From: Alnus glutinosa
Lineage: Eukaryota > Streptophyta > Magnoliopsida > Fagales > Betulaceae
Length of the DNA: 64,000 bases
NCBI RefSeq assembly: GCF_958979055.1
Contig: NC_084898.1
Coordinates: 6,237,001 to 6,301,000 of the forward strand
Reading direction: 5' to 3'
In this document: piece by piece, positions 1 to 12,000 of the stretch
Layout of the letters: each line of letters starts with the position of its first letter
Numbering within the stretch: position 1 is the stretch's first letter
The notes under the pieces: model-generated
What the model was told of the DNA's origin: nothing
Seen by the model: the letters and a program-made list of their open reading frames with translations, nothing else
Database searches by the model: none
Position numbers and translations under genes: made by a program

Positions 1-1280
1 TTTCCATTACAAAAGAGGGATATTTTGAAAATTTTGACATTATTTAACAAAAAATTCTAACGAAATGTTGAAATTGAAAAATAAATATCCTAAACTGATA
101 CTTTTTAAAGTTTGAGAGTACCTTTTTGCAAAAATGATGAAAGATCAGAAGTTATAAGTGAAATTTTTCAAAAAAAAAAATCCTATAAAAAAAATTCAAA
201 AAATTCAAGCGTGAATATTTTTGCAAATTCCTTTTAATCCTAATCAACGCCTAAATCCTTAAAAAAAATTTCTTTTTTTTTTTCTAAAAAAAAAAGGTAT
301 TTTGAGAATTTTGACACCATTTTGTTAGAATCTAACGAAAAATATTAACGGATTAGTGAAATTAAAAAAAAAAAAAAAATGAATACACTAAATTGAGAGT
401 TTTTTAAGTTTAAAAAAGTAATTACAAATGTGATAAAAGTATAAAAAGGTTAGGTTTCTCCGATATATTGTGCTGAAAATTAAGGGTTCAAGAGTTGTGA
501 TTAAAAAAAAAAAAAGTCATGTCTAGACTGTCTAGTCAAAAAACTATTTTCTGTGCTGAACGCCTCCTCAACTTCAAGGAAATACAAAATTCAAGACTGA
601 AAGAGTAGATGAAAGCGTTGAAGCAGGCATAAGCATCGTGTGCAGTCAAAGAAGGTTTCACACATTCAAAACATACATATATTGCATAGAGATCTGTGCA
701 TCATTTACAATTGTCAACAACGAAATTGTTTCGAAGACATCAGAATTGAAGAAAATTCTATGGCCATAAGTTTGAATTCAAAATTAGGCAAGTTTCTCAT
801 GTTAATCTAGTTAAACAAGAAACTGTGTTCATGTTCAAAACATTATCTTGGTCAAAATGTTAACCATGACCAACATACACATGCAAAAACAGCTCAGCAT
901 ACATTCATGTGCATTGTTTAATTAGACCAAAGCTTCTCCCCAATAAAAGATGCTTTCATTAAATTCTCCTGATTAATAGATGATAAACATCAAAAATCCT
1001 GACCAATTTTAGGAATAACTCGCACAATATAGAGATCCCCAGCAATTTTGCTAGCAATCTGGGAAGTAAATGTGAAAGAACCTCTATGGAACTCACTTGC
1101 CCGAGTAGGTTTTGAACAGCCCGCCACCTTGCTAGGATAGACGGGCCTTATAAGAACTCTCTTACGCTAGCTGCTCGGATTCCAGGCAGTAAATTCCTGG
1201 GAATCCGATCCACTCACACAAATCTAAGTACATTTCCATCAACTATAACATAACCAACCTTAAATCAAAGCACCATCACC

Positions 1281-1321
<41 letters not shown>

Positions 1322-1461
1322 AGGACTAACTGCACAAATATTCTACTACAACCATATGTGTAAGTTTTGATAGCCAAACAATCGGATCTCTATAAGCAGT
1401 ATATAGCGATGCTAAAAACATACAATATTTTACACTTAAGACAGTATTTGTTTACACCTTT
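1..1461. other. AT-rich intergenic DNA with dispersed repeats
   Basis: No gene is visible downstream of the IspF stop. Bases 150-430 match a repeat seen again at 38520-38780: both have the order A/T run, 'ttttgcaaatt', 'cctaaatc' and a 'gttagaat..aac' block. A GC-richer block at about 1085-1215 (cccgag, cccgcc, gggcc motifs) looks like an unrelated repeat I cannot classify. A GA microsatellite lies at 1285-1318. The 3' UTR of IspF presumably occupies the right end. Confidence 0.5.
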
Positions 1462-3686
1462 TTATTTCCTCATAAGAAGAACCACAGTGTGAGCTGCAAT
1501 ACTCCGATTCTCTCCAAGGCTGTCAACCTTCTCATGAGTTTTTGCTTTCAGATTTACAACAGCAGGGTCTGCTCCAAGCAGCGCAGACAAGTTTGCCTTG
1601 ATAGCCTCCTTGTGAGGGCTCACTTTTGGTCTTTGAAGAATCAAAGTCGCATCTAAGTTTCCAAGTTCATAGCCAGCCTCATGCATGAGTCTCACCTGAA
1701 ATGAATCGTATCAAAGAAAATTCAATTTAACTGCCATGAATGAAATATGTTGTATCCATCCACCCATCTTCCAACAAATATGATGAAACAATTAACTGTT
1801 ATCACTCCAGAAAATAAAAACACTTTCTTACACAGCAAACTGGAGCACAACTTCAAGTGTGATATATACAACTGACTGTCCAAAACATGATTACGACTAA
1901 AAAGAGAAAATTTCCAATGATGGATTATTAAACCACATTGTCATTTATGAAAGCAGGAGCACTCATGCAATAAAGACATCAACTGCGAATATAGCATTTG
2001 TTTTATGCAGTCGCTATATGCTACCAGCTGACAGATTTCAAAACCAAGTTCAGAATGTTTGTGATTCATTTTGATCACATCCTATATGTACAAGTTCGCA
2101 AGAAAAGTTATGCTTCTTTTTTCTACTTTCTCACATGTTAATAGTAGGCTACACTGCAGGGGATAGTCTTTCCCCTACTCAATTCCCTTCCTCCCCATGG
2201 TTGAACCCAAGACCTTCTTTCTTCAAAAGGGAGAGGCACCACTTCACTACAAAAGTCAATGGACTGCGAGACTGTGTTACCCAATATGTTAGTCCCACAG
2301 TCTTCATCATCACATACTAGTAGTACCTCTCTTGTTGTGGCCATTTTCTCACTAGTAATTGGAGCAGTACATGTTGGCACAGTCCTTTAAATAAGAAATG
2401 GCTCATCCAGTTGTGTTGTTGCAATCAGTCTTCTCTTCCTGATCGCGGTACGAACAGGTCCATTACTGGCAGGTTCCGGACTGAAAGACCTAATAGAATA
2501 GTCAGAGATGCTAACGAGGTGGGAATAAAAGTAGGGGATCTCTCTACCACCTGTGTCTATCTCCTGTCAAGTATACTCACCAGACAGACTACATACAGGG
2601 TGGTACTCCTATAAAGATAGAAGATCACCATGTGAACAGAACATTAAGTTATGAATGTAACTCCCGAGGGTTCAACCGCTATTTTAAATATAGTAAGGTG
2701 GCCATAATGTCCTCTACTTTTCATACTTATCAATACATTTGAAAAACACGACTCTTATGATCTTATCCCTACTCTATATATGCTGATATTTATCTCAAGG
2801 TTAAGGCTTTAACATTTAAATTTGACCCTATAACATTCACAAATTTATCAAACAAGATTCGGCAGCATAATAGCATGGTACCCAAATCTTTATTACGTTC
2901 AAAATTCTACATAATACATTAGGGAGGATGTGTTGTCCTATAGATATTTTAATAACACCTATCTGAGAAAAAAATATATATACTGGACCATTTGAGCTTA
3001 TGCAGGGTTGGGGAATACGTATTCAATATCATGAGAAGTTACCAAATTCAAACCCTTAAGGCACGTTTGGTACGCGAAATGGCTATTCCATTGAGGAATG
3101 GAAGAAGCTGGAATGGAATAACTATTCTTATTCGTTAGTTTGATTCTAACACTGGAATAGAACCCTGAATACATATTCCACTATTTGGTAAAGTGCAATA
3201 TTCATGTGAATGAAATCATATTATAATCAAATTTCCTAAAACACCCTTAAAATTGAAAATGTACTAATTAGTAATTACAATACAAAATGATAAGATGTAA
3301 TCTAACTAAATTTGACTGCAACAAAAGTTAATAATACACAATGTTGATTCCATCAGTTAAATTTAAATCCAATAATACGAGTTGGTCACGAATTTGACAA
3401 AACTGAATGAACTGGTATCATCCATAACATAGAAAATCACAAGAGCAATACGTAAATAGGAGTTGATAGGAATAAAAATGACAAAAAAAATTCAAAGCCC
3501 ATAAAAGTTTCAATAAGAAATACCACTTTTTGAATGGTCACACAAAGTCAAATCACTCATCAGCTTTCAAAGCAGTACCAAAAACTTTGAAGTGCAAACA
3601 CTAGCAATCTTTCATGTAATCCAACCTCAATCACCACTGTTTCGGCAAACCAAATAAGTTTCTCTAATATACTCACAAAGTGAGAG

Positions 3687-3742
<56 letters not shown>

Positions 3743-6442
3743 ATTTAAAGCTTTAAACAAAACCCAAAACTTCAAAAATCAAGCTTCAAAGCAAAACCCA
3801 GAACCTCATCATTCAAGCTCAAAACAACCCTGAATTATTCGCAGTGATACAACCATAGAACAAATCAACCCCACCAAAAGCAACAAATATCAAAACCCCT
3901 ATAGTCTATAGAGCTAAGATTCAGAAGCAGAAAAACATTACCTTTTCTTTGCTCAGTCCAACCACCAAAACCCAGACTCAATCAGCTCCAAAGAAACCTA
4001 AACCCCTTCAAATCCCAAGCTCAGACTCTTGAATTATACCAAATGGCAAATGACAAGTCTGAAATCTCCCACCAGATTCTACTCGCAGAACACAGAAAGC
4101 CAAAACCCCACAAAGGAAGCAAAATTACGACAAAAGTGAACCTTGTATACTCTCAAAGCTGAATTCAAACTCCCCCAACAAAAAAATCTCTTCAGGTTTA
4201 AAACACTCCAACAAGAAAATCAAGCAAGCAGAAGGAAAGCAAGACAAAAGAAAAAGAGAGGGATTGGAAAATCATGCCTTGACTAGTAACTCAGTAGCAA
4301 GAAAAGTCCACCTTCATCGTTGGAGGAGGAATATCAAAATCAAATGAGTAAAAAACTTATATATCAGTGTAAGCTACAAGAAATACTTAAATAGGAGTTG
4401 ATAGGCATAAAAATGACAAAAAAAACTCAAAGCCTAGAAAAGTTTCAACAAAGAAATACCGCTTTTTGAATGGTCACACAAAGTCAAATCACTCATAAGC
4501 TTCAAAGCAGTGCCAAAAACTTTGAAGCGCAAACACTAGCACAAAATTACATATCCAAAGAAGACGATATGATGATGCAAATGAAACCTGATTTGATTGT
4601 TAACATTTGGAATTAAACAATAGAGCAAATTGTTTTGCATATGAGCCAATCTGAAGGAACTCCAGAATAACCATTACAAAATCCAATACAAACTACAATG
4701 TTGAGTATTTTAATGCATATAATTACATCGAATTTGGTGCTCCCTCCTTTGCTTAAAACAAAACAAAGTGATCCTCCCCCCACCCAACACTGCAACTCTA
4801 GTGAACCTCAAAGCACCATTTGATAGAGTCAGAGGAAACAACGCTGAACCCAACAATGAAACCAGGTTTTTGTCGAAATGATCTGGTGGCTGGTGCTGAA
4901 TATTGCGAAATTTCAAATTTTTAAGCAGACCCAGATTGAAACTCCAGCCAAAAACACCTTCGAAAGAAAATTTATATTCGGCGAAGCGGAAATTTGGAGT
5001 TTGAAGCAGACTCACATCGATGATTGCTGAATTCTCATCCATAGCTTCAAAGCCGCACAAAATGCTAACACTTTCGCTCTCTTAGGCCGGAGGTGGAGCA
5101 TCGGCAATTCACGCCTGAGGTGGAGCAACCAGATCTCGATAGAGGTGGAGCATTGGGGATCCAGAATGAGTGATAGGAACGTTTAGTTTGATTTGGGTCA
5201 ATGGAGGGCTTTTGACTAAATTTTGGATTGATGTGATATTCCCACATAAAAGGAATAGCTATTCCTCTCCTTTTTGGGAGGAATAGCTATTCCTCATTTT
5301 GAGAAATAGTCATTCATGAGGAATAGCTATTCCCATAAATAAAAAGATAACCAAACAACGGAATACCTATTCTGCATACCAAACGTGCCCTTAAGATTCA
5401 TATTGCAAACAGTCTAGTACTTTACCAACAACACAAATATATTCATGCTTGCTTTTCCCAAACCATTTAATGTTGTGAAGACTGTAAATGTGTTTCGCAC
5501 GAATTTGCAATTATCAAAAGCGAAATGATTTCCGACATTAAAAAAAAAAAATACAAAATATATCCATAATGAAGTTCTGAACATGCCCCATAACTACATT
5601 CAACAAAAACTCACAGCTTCTTTGATGAAAACCGAAGATGGTGCTCCCTTCCACTTAGGATCGTTATCAGGAAATATCTGCCCGATATCAGGAAGCCCCA
5701 AAGCACCCAAAATCGCATCAACCACACAATGTAGCAATACATCCCCTGCACCACCACCAAAAACAACAATAACAATAGAAATAAATACAAAAGAAAATCA
5801 CCACCATCACCAACACACTTCAATTCCATGAAAAAGTAAGAAAATCATGAAAACCCAAAATTTAGAATCACAAAATTTCTTAATGAAAGTATCCAAATTC
5901 AGAACTTAATCAATAACAACAACAACAACAACACAACAATATAAATAAATACAAAAGAAAATCACCACCTTCAGGCTTCACCAACACAGTTCAATACCGA
6001 GAAAATTTAAGAAAATAACGAAAACCCATAATTTAGAATCACAAAATTTGTAAACCAAAAGTACCCAAAATCAGTATTTAATGAAATTACCATCGGAATG
6101 AGCCTCGCAGCCTCTATCGTGGGGTATGTCAATCCCACCGATGATCAGAGGGTACCCAGGCTCCAACCGGTGGAGGTCGAACCCGTGCCCGACCCGAAAG
6201 GGCAAGGCTTTGGAGGGAATTGCCGTCAGAGAGGCCTGCCCGACTTCTAAGGCGGAAGTTGCGGCGGCCAACACGGAAGGCCTAGCTGTTGTTACTTTCG
6301 TTGGAGTTGGTCGGAGAGAGAGGCGTGAGAGAGGGAAAGAGTGACAGTGAGTGGGCAGAGAGAGGGGTCTTCGAGGGACTGGAGAGGCAGATAGTGGAGG
6401 TGCTGCCATGGCCATTGGAATTTGAAGAAAGCTTTGTGACAC
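1462..6442 (-). CDS. IspF: 2-C-methyl-D-erythritol 2,4-cyclodiphosphate synthase, plastid
   Basis: This enzyme cyclises CDP-methylerythritol 2-phosphate to MEcPP with release of CMP, in the plastid MEP route to isoprenoids. Three exons on the minus strand: 6442-6091, 5745-5615 and 1695-1462, all GT-AG, giving 238 residues. Residues 1 to about 75 are Ser/Pro/Arg-rich and poor in acid, as in a chloroplast transit peptide. The core starts at [12 protein letters not shown], where D89 and H91 are the metal ligands, followed by the AHSDGD motif (H115) and the C-terminal KAKTHEKVD block. A second in-frame Met pair at residues 10 and 12 (MAMAAPP) could be the true start; I keep the first ATG. Intron 2 is about 3.9 kb because a DNA transposon sits in it. 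No frame damage is seen. Family identity is recognised from conserved motifs, not from a search. Confidence 0.93.
2115..2240 (-). repeat. possible SINE-like fragment in IspF intron 2
   Basis: Read on the minus strand, this stretch has a tRNA B-box-like GGGTTCAACC followed downstream by an A-rich tail near 2115. No clear A box or target duplication was found, so the assignment is weak. Confidence 0.2.
3059..5390. mobile_element. PIF/Harbinger-like non-autonomous DNA transposon in IspF intron 2
   Basis: The left end reads AGGCACGTTTGGTA and the right end is its complement, TACCAAACGTGCCC. Both are flanked by TTA (3056-3058 and 5391-5393), the 3-bp target duplication of PIF/Harbinger elements. 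The subterminal DNA is rich in ATTCC/GGAAT motifs. There is no transposase reading frame in its 2.3 kb. A long A tract lies at 3690-3740. A segment at about 3434-3600 is repeated in direct orientation at about 4378-4541. The element lies wholly in the intron and leaves the splice sites intact. Confidence 0.7.
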
Positions 6443-7795
6443 AACTGAGACAGTAGGTGTGCGTCTGTACGCGGTTTGAGGTTTCTGTTAAAGACTTGTA
6501 AAAACAGTATTCAGGATTTGTCTCCTAGTGAGCTCAAGAAGTTAATGGCATATTCCCACGTTTTTTTTATTTTTTATTTTTTTTATTTTTTATTTTTTTT
6601 TTTGTTTTTATAAAAATTGTAAGATTGGTTTATCTGCTTGGCATAAATTACAAGTCCCTCTTGCTAATATCAAAATTAATTCAGAGATTCTTGTGATTGG
6701 TTTAATTTACGAATCGTTCTCTACAGTTAAATTTTGTTAAAAATTTTGACAAATTCTTTTAGGCGTCATGTCAACGCCAATAAAATAGCGACATGTGTCG
6801 ATCATAATAAAAAAATATATATAAATAAGTAACACTTAAAAAATTATTTTTTAAAAAAAAAAAACCAAAACTTAAAAGGAAATTGAAAAAAAAAAAAAAC
6901 CACATAGACCAATGGTGCAATTTTCTCTTCTTCTTTTTTTTTTTTTTTTCTTTTTTTTTTTTTTTTCCCAAAATGAGGAGAAAAGTGAATCATATCTTCT
7001 TAAATTATTTATCCAAATTCGAAAGATTAAGATCCTCTCAAATTATATATCCGAGTTCGAGGGATTAGAATTCTCTCAATTTATTTACCCCAATTTGAGA
7101 GAATTCGGACACATGATTATGAGAGACTACTTATGGAGTCTACTCATAAGTATTCATTCACAATCACATACCCAAATTCTCTCAAATTCAAATAAATAAT
7201 TTGAAAGATCCTAATCCAGAGAAGAAAAGTCATATGAAGTGGACAGAATCCCTATCGGCAAATTTAAGATTGAGTAATTATATCATTTATATCAATTTAT
7301 CACATTCATTTTACACTATCTACCGTATCGTGTTTTAAGTAACTTGTTATTTTAGCCGCTTAAAAAAAAATATACGAAAAAAACAAAACAAAGATCACTT
7401 AAATCAATCTTTAAGATTTGAATCTTGACTAATCATGCGTAGAGATTTCTCGCAAGCCATTTAAAGACAGCGTCCAATCAAAGGGTTATTTTAATCTTCG
7501 ATTAAGAATAGGATCATTTCTATTTCAAATGAAATAGATAATATTTATTTTGTGGTCGAGATTTAAAATTGTGTAAATTATGTCAAAACTGACACATCTT
7601 TTAAAAAATTTAAATAATGTAATAATGTGTACACCGTTAGATACAATGATCCATCAACTTTAAATCTTAACCATTAAATGAAGAGATACAAATCTCGGAC
7701 AACCTCAATTATTATATTAGCATTTTTTTTTCTCTATTTTGTTGTTATTATTATTGTTTGTTATTATTCTAATGTGTGATCAATAGTTATATTTG
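6443..7795. other. upstream region of IspF and AT-rich spacer
   Basis: The first 100 bases upstream of the ATG are the likely 5' UTR and promoter of IspF. The rest holds long T and A runs (6560-6610, 6850-6970) and no convincing gene. Open frames here come from homopolymers. Confidence 0.4.
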
Positions 7796-8395
7796 GGGAA
7801 AACTACATTTTACCCCTTCAATGTTTCACCCAAATTGTAATCTTACCTCCTAAGTGAAAAAACTTATGATACACCCCAACCAAGTTTTAAAAATTTGCAA
7901 TGTAGCCAATTCTTCCGAAAATATCCCTAAAAAAAATAATTTATCCCTAAAAAAATCAATTTTTTTTTAAAATAAATAAATAAATTAGGAGCGTCCAAAA
8001 CCACCTCATGAAGCATTTGGGGATGGCCGACCACCCCAGGCAGACTAAATGAGGGTAGTCGAGCAACCCATGGCCAAATGGGAGTGGCCAAAGCCAACCC
8101 TAAGGGATTGGAGTGGCTTTGACCACCCCCATTTGGCCACATGGGGGTGGCCGAACTACCCCCAGGCCGGCCAAATGGGGGTGGCCGGCCACACCCAATC
8201 CATGGGGTGGCTTCGGCTACCACAAAAATATATATATATAAATAAATAAATAAAAAATTTAAGGGATATTCTCGAAAGAATTTGTTACATTGCAAAATTA
8301 GGAAACTTGGTTCGGGTGCGTTACAGATTTTTTTCACTTTAAAGGCAAAATTGCAATTTGGGTAAAACTTTGGAAGGCTAAATTATAGTTTTCCC
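7796..8395. mobile_element. Mutator-type MITE with 9-bp target duplication
   Basis: The ends are GGGAAAACTACA and TATAGTTTTCCC, and pairing continues for roughly 120-140 bases on each side. A perfect 9-bp direct repeat, TTATATTTG, flanks it (7787-7795 and 8396-8404), which is the MULE signature. The centre (about 7990-8215) is GC-rich and made of GGGGTGGCC/GGCCACCCC motifs, unlike the AT-rich arms. It encodes no protein. Confidence 0.85.
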
Positions 8396-8598
8396 TTATA
8401 TTTGTAACAGATGAACTCAAAAAAAGAAAAGAAATTTTTTATAATCATTACTGGGTCATTACCAGTATGAGAAAATACAATTACACAAAATAGCCTGAAG
8501 GCACTCTGTATCTCCAAATACATGAGGTGAGGCCATATAATATGGCGAATATCTTTATAATAACATCGACATTATCTTCCTCCCAAAAAAACAAAAAA

Positions 8599-8631
<33 letters not shown>

Positions 8632-9081
8632 AGATCCACATTAGAAAAGATAAAAGTTTTTCTCCAAATTATGTTGAAAGAACTTCTTCCAACCCAATCT
8701 ATTAAACTACCAAAATACATGAAGAATCAAATGTATTTTTAAGTTTAGAGAAAGACAAGTACGAAACTTTTGTACATGGATGGTACAATAATGGAATTTA
8801 AGAGCCCTTAACTGACTGCGCAAGATCAGTAAATTCTGTGAATCGACAAGAGAACAAAAAGGGAAGCAAGTCTATTCATTTCATTCCTTGTAAACTAAAA
8901 CAGGGATCACCCAACAGTCTATATAATTTGTGTACACAAAATCTACCCTTCTGGTCAAGCAGCTTACGACAATGACCAAGCTAAGTGCCCTTTTCACTCT
9001 ACAGCAAACCCACACATGTTCGACATGGCAAGAATATTTACATGAATTAGTTATTGGAATTCCATACAACAATAGAAGAGC
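8396..9081. other. spacer and probable 3' UTR of DDA1
   Basis: A long A run at 8600-8630 and unique-looking DNA. The right part is probably the DDA1 3' untranslated region. No other gene seen. Confidence 0.35.
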
Positions 9082-12000
9082 TCAGAAGGGAGATGCCCTG
9101 GGTTGCTTGCAACCATGCTCGGGCGTAAGAAGTTCAGATGAAGCTCTCTTCGGTCTCAACTGCAACGAAAAAGGCGATACAAGTTAGAAGAATGTCAGAG
9201 GCTCAAAAACTGTCCTGTGTTTGTGTGTGCATGACGGGCGTGGGTCTGTGCACGCATTCGTATGCGTGTGCACACGTTTCCGCTATGTGACCACACAAAT
9301 ATGCGATAGGAAGAACTCACTACATCCTTCTCTTCAGGACGCTGATAGACGTGTCTTAAGAGGATATTTTTGGCTTCAGTAGTTATCACTGCAAAAAGAG
9401 TTCAAGACAGGTCAGTTCCTCATTATCTAATACCATTGATAGCTATGCACAGCAACAATTTGTCATGACAAAAGTAAAATGACAAAAAAAAAATAAAAAA
9501 TAAAAAATGAGGAGATACTAAGGCATCCTCATTACCTTGATCAGGCGGTGGAAGGGTGCGGTTGTGAGTAGGATGATAGGTTGCCGGCGTCGTCCTCTAC
9601 GTAAAGATAGAAATATTATTATAAATAGAAAGAGGAATGCTGTCCTTTCACTTAACGTGTCATAAACATAACAAAGAACACAGAAAGTGATGAACTTTTC
9701 ACTTCAATGAGATTTACTGGAAAACAGTCTGGTTTCAGTAATGCTATACCCACTAGATAGCAAACCAAGTGACGATTTTTGTTATAGAAATGGGGAGATT
9801 GTTGAGATGAAACTGATTTCAGCTGGGAACCAGAAGTTGAATAGCTACAAAACAAATAGTCCTCCGAGCATTAAGAAGGTCGACAAATATAATTGCGAAC
9901 TTCATTACCAAGTGCTAGTTCCACTCATCATGAACTTGTTAAAGTTTAATTTAACTCAGATTATCTTACCACATCTTTATGATGGTTACATGTCACAACT
10001 TCTAATGGGCATGTTTAAGCATCCCATAAGTAAGCACAAGTAGTTTAAACCAAATCTTAATTTCAAGGTCCTATTATTTACCTTTCCAAGTAGTGTTAAC
10101 ATACATCTCCCTCATGTGCCCTATGTCCAATATGGCAAACCATGTGACGATTTTTGTTAAAGATCACATTGATTTCAAATGGGAGCCAGAACTTGAATAG
10201 CTACAAAATAAATAGTCCTCGAGCATTAAGAAAGTCGACAAATATAATTGTGAACTTCATTACCAAGTGTTGTTCCACTTCCTCATGAACTTGTTAAAGT
10301 TTAATTTAACTCGGATTATCTTACCACATCTTTTTGCTGGTCACATGTCATAACTTCTAACGGGCTTGTTTAAGCATCCTATAAGTAAGCTCAAGTAGTT
10401 TAAACCAAATTTTCAAGGTCCTATTATTTCCCTTTCCAAGTAGCATTGTCATACTTCTCCCTCATATGGCCTATTATCCAAAATAGTTCCCCCCCCCCTT
10501 CTTTTTATATGTAATTAATCGAAGTATCGTTAAAAGCATAAGGCGCTCTTAGATACACATAAAGTATACAAAAGAAAACACCTAACTAGGAGGAGAGAAT
10601 AGAATAAGAAAATCATGATAATTAATCACCAAAGGAAAAACAAAAGCAATTGTCTAAAGAAACAAAAGTTTTGAAGAAAAGAGACAATCTCATCTAATGT
10701 CTTCTTACGGTCCTTAAAACTTCTGTCACTCATTTTCCTATATAGACACCACAAAAGACATGAAGGCACTATCTTCCACACAATAACACTCCAAGTGCTC
10801 CCGGCAGTCCACCAACAAGTATACAAGTCGACTACTCGTCTAGGCATAACCAAAGACAGCTCAAATTGACTGAAGAAGACATTCCACGAGGCATTGGCAA
10901 CCTCACAATGGAGTAGAAGATATTCCACGGACTCCCCATTTCTTTTACACATAAAACACCTACCAACCACAATAATATGCCGTTTCTTAAGATTGTCCAT
11001 TGTATAGATCTTTCCTAGGGCCACCGACCAAGCAAAAAAGGCCACTCTCAATGGCACCTTAATTTGCCAAACACTCTTCCAAGGAAAAGGGAAGCCATCA
11101 TTACAACCCAAGACACTATAGAATGATCTTACATTGAACATTCCTCTATTGGAAGGGACCCGCCAAAGCTTGTCTTCACCTACCTTTCTCACTCTGATTG
11201 AGTACTAAACCCTGAAGAATGAGGCAAAGACATTCACCTACTAATCATAAGCCGCTCTAGTAAAGCTTACATTCCACTGATTGGATCTCCCAGAAAGCTC
11301 AAGTGAGCCACAACAATAACATCCTTCAGGTTACCAGAAAGAGTAAACACCACCTCAAAATATCCAATATAGTTCCCCTTTTAAAAAGCACCTCAACATA
11401 TCACTCACACGCTCCTGGTGAATTACAACCTGGTGAATTACAACCAAAATGCAGGCGTTCCACACTCTCCTCAATTAACCAAAAAGAGTACATATGATTT
11501 CTACTGATCACCCAATATTGACAAGATTGTCCAAACTAACAAGCCTCTTGTCAATAGTCATCCAAACAACAAAAACTCGTTAATTTTACTAGATATAAGG
11601 CATGGTTTTCAACCAAAAACTGTTCCACCAGATGTCTCTAAGGGACTTACCAAATGACAACCATGTCCAAACCATGCAACTTATCTCTGGCTAGCAAGAT
11701 GTGGGGATCACCAATTGTCTTCAAAAGTTAAGCTAGTAGGAAATAGTGAATTCAATTATTTAACTAATATTTTAACATTCCCATTTACGTGTAGGCTCAA
11801 ACTCTCCCTCAATAAGTGAGACTCAACACATGTAATATTTAATTGAAATAGAGGTTAATTTTAGCATTAGGGTTCAAATTTGCTCTAATACCACGTTAAA
11901 TCACCAATTACCCCACTAATGACAGTAAAGGAAGAATTTAATTATTTAATTAATATTCTAACAAAACACAATAGCATACATATTAAGACAACAGATTTTC

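Noticed and set aside
3560..3775. Poly-Phe/poly-Lys open frames at homopolymers (also 6771-7199, 8481-8742, 56192-56380)
   Set aside because: Caused by A or T runs; no conserved features.
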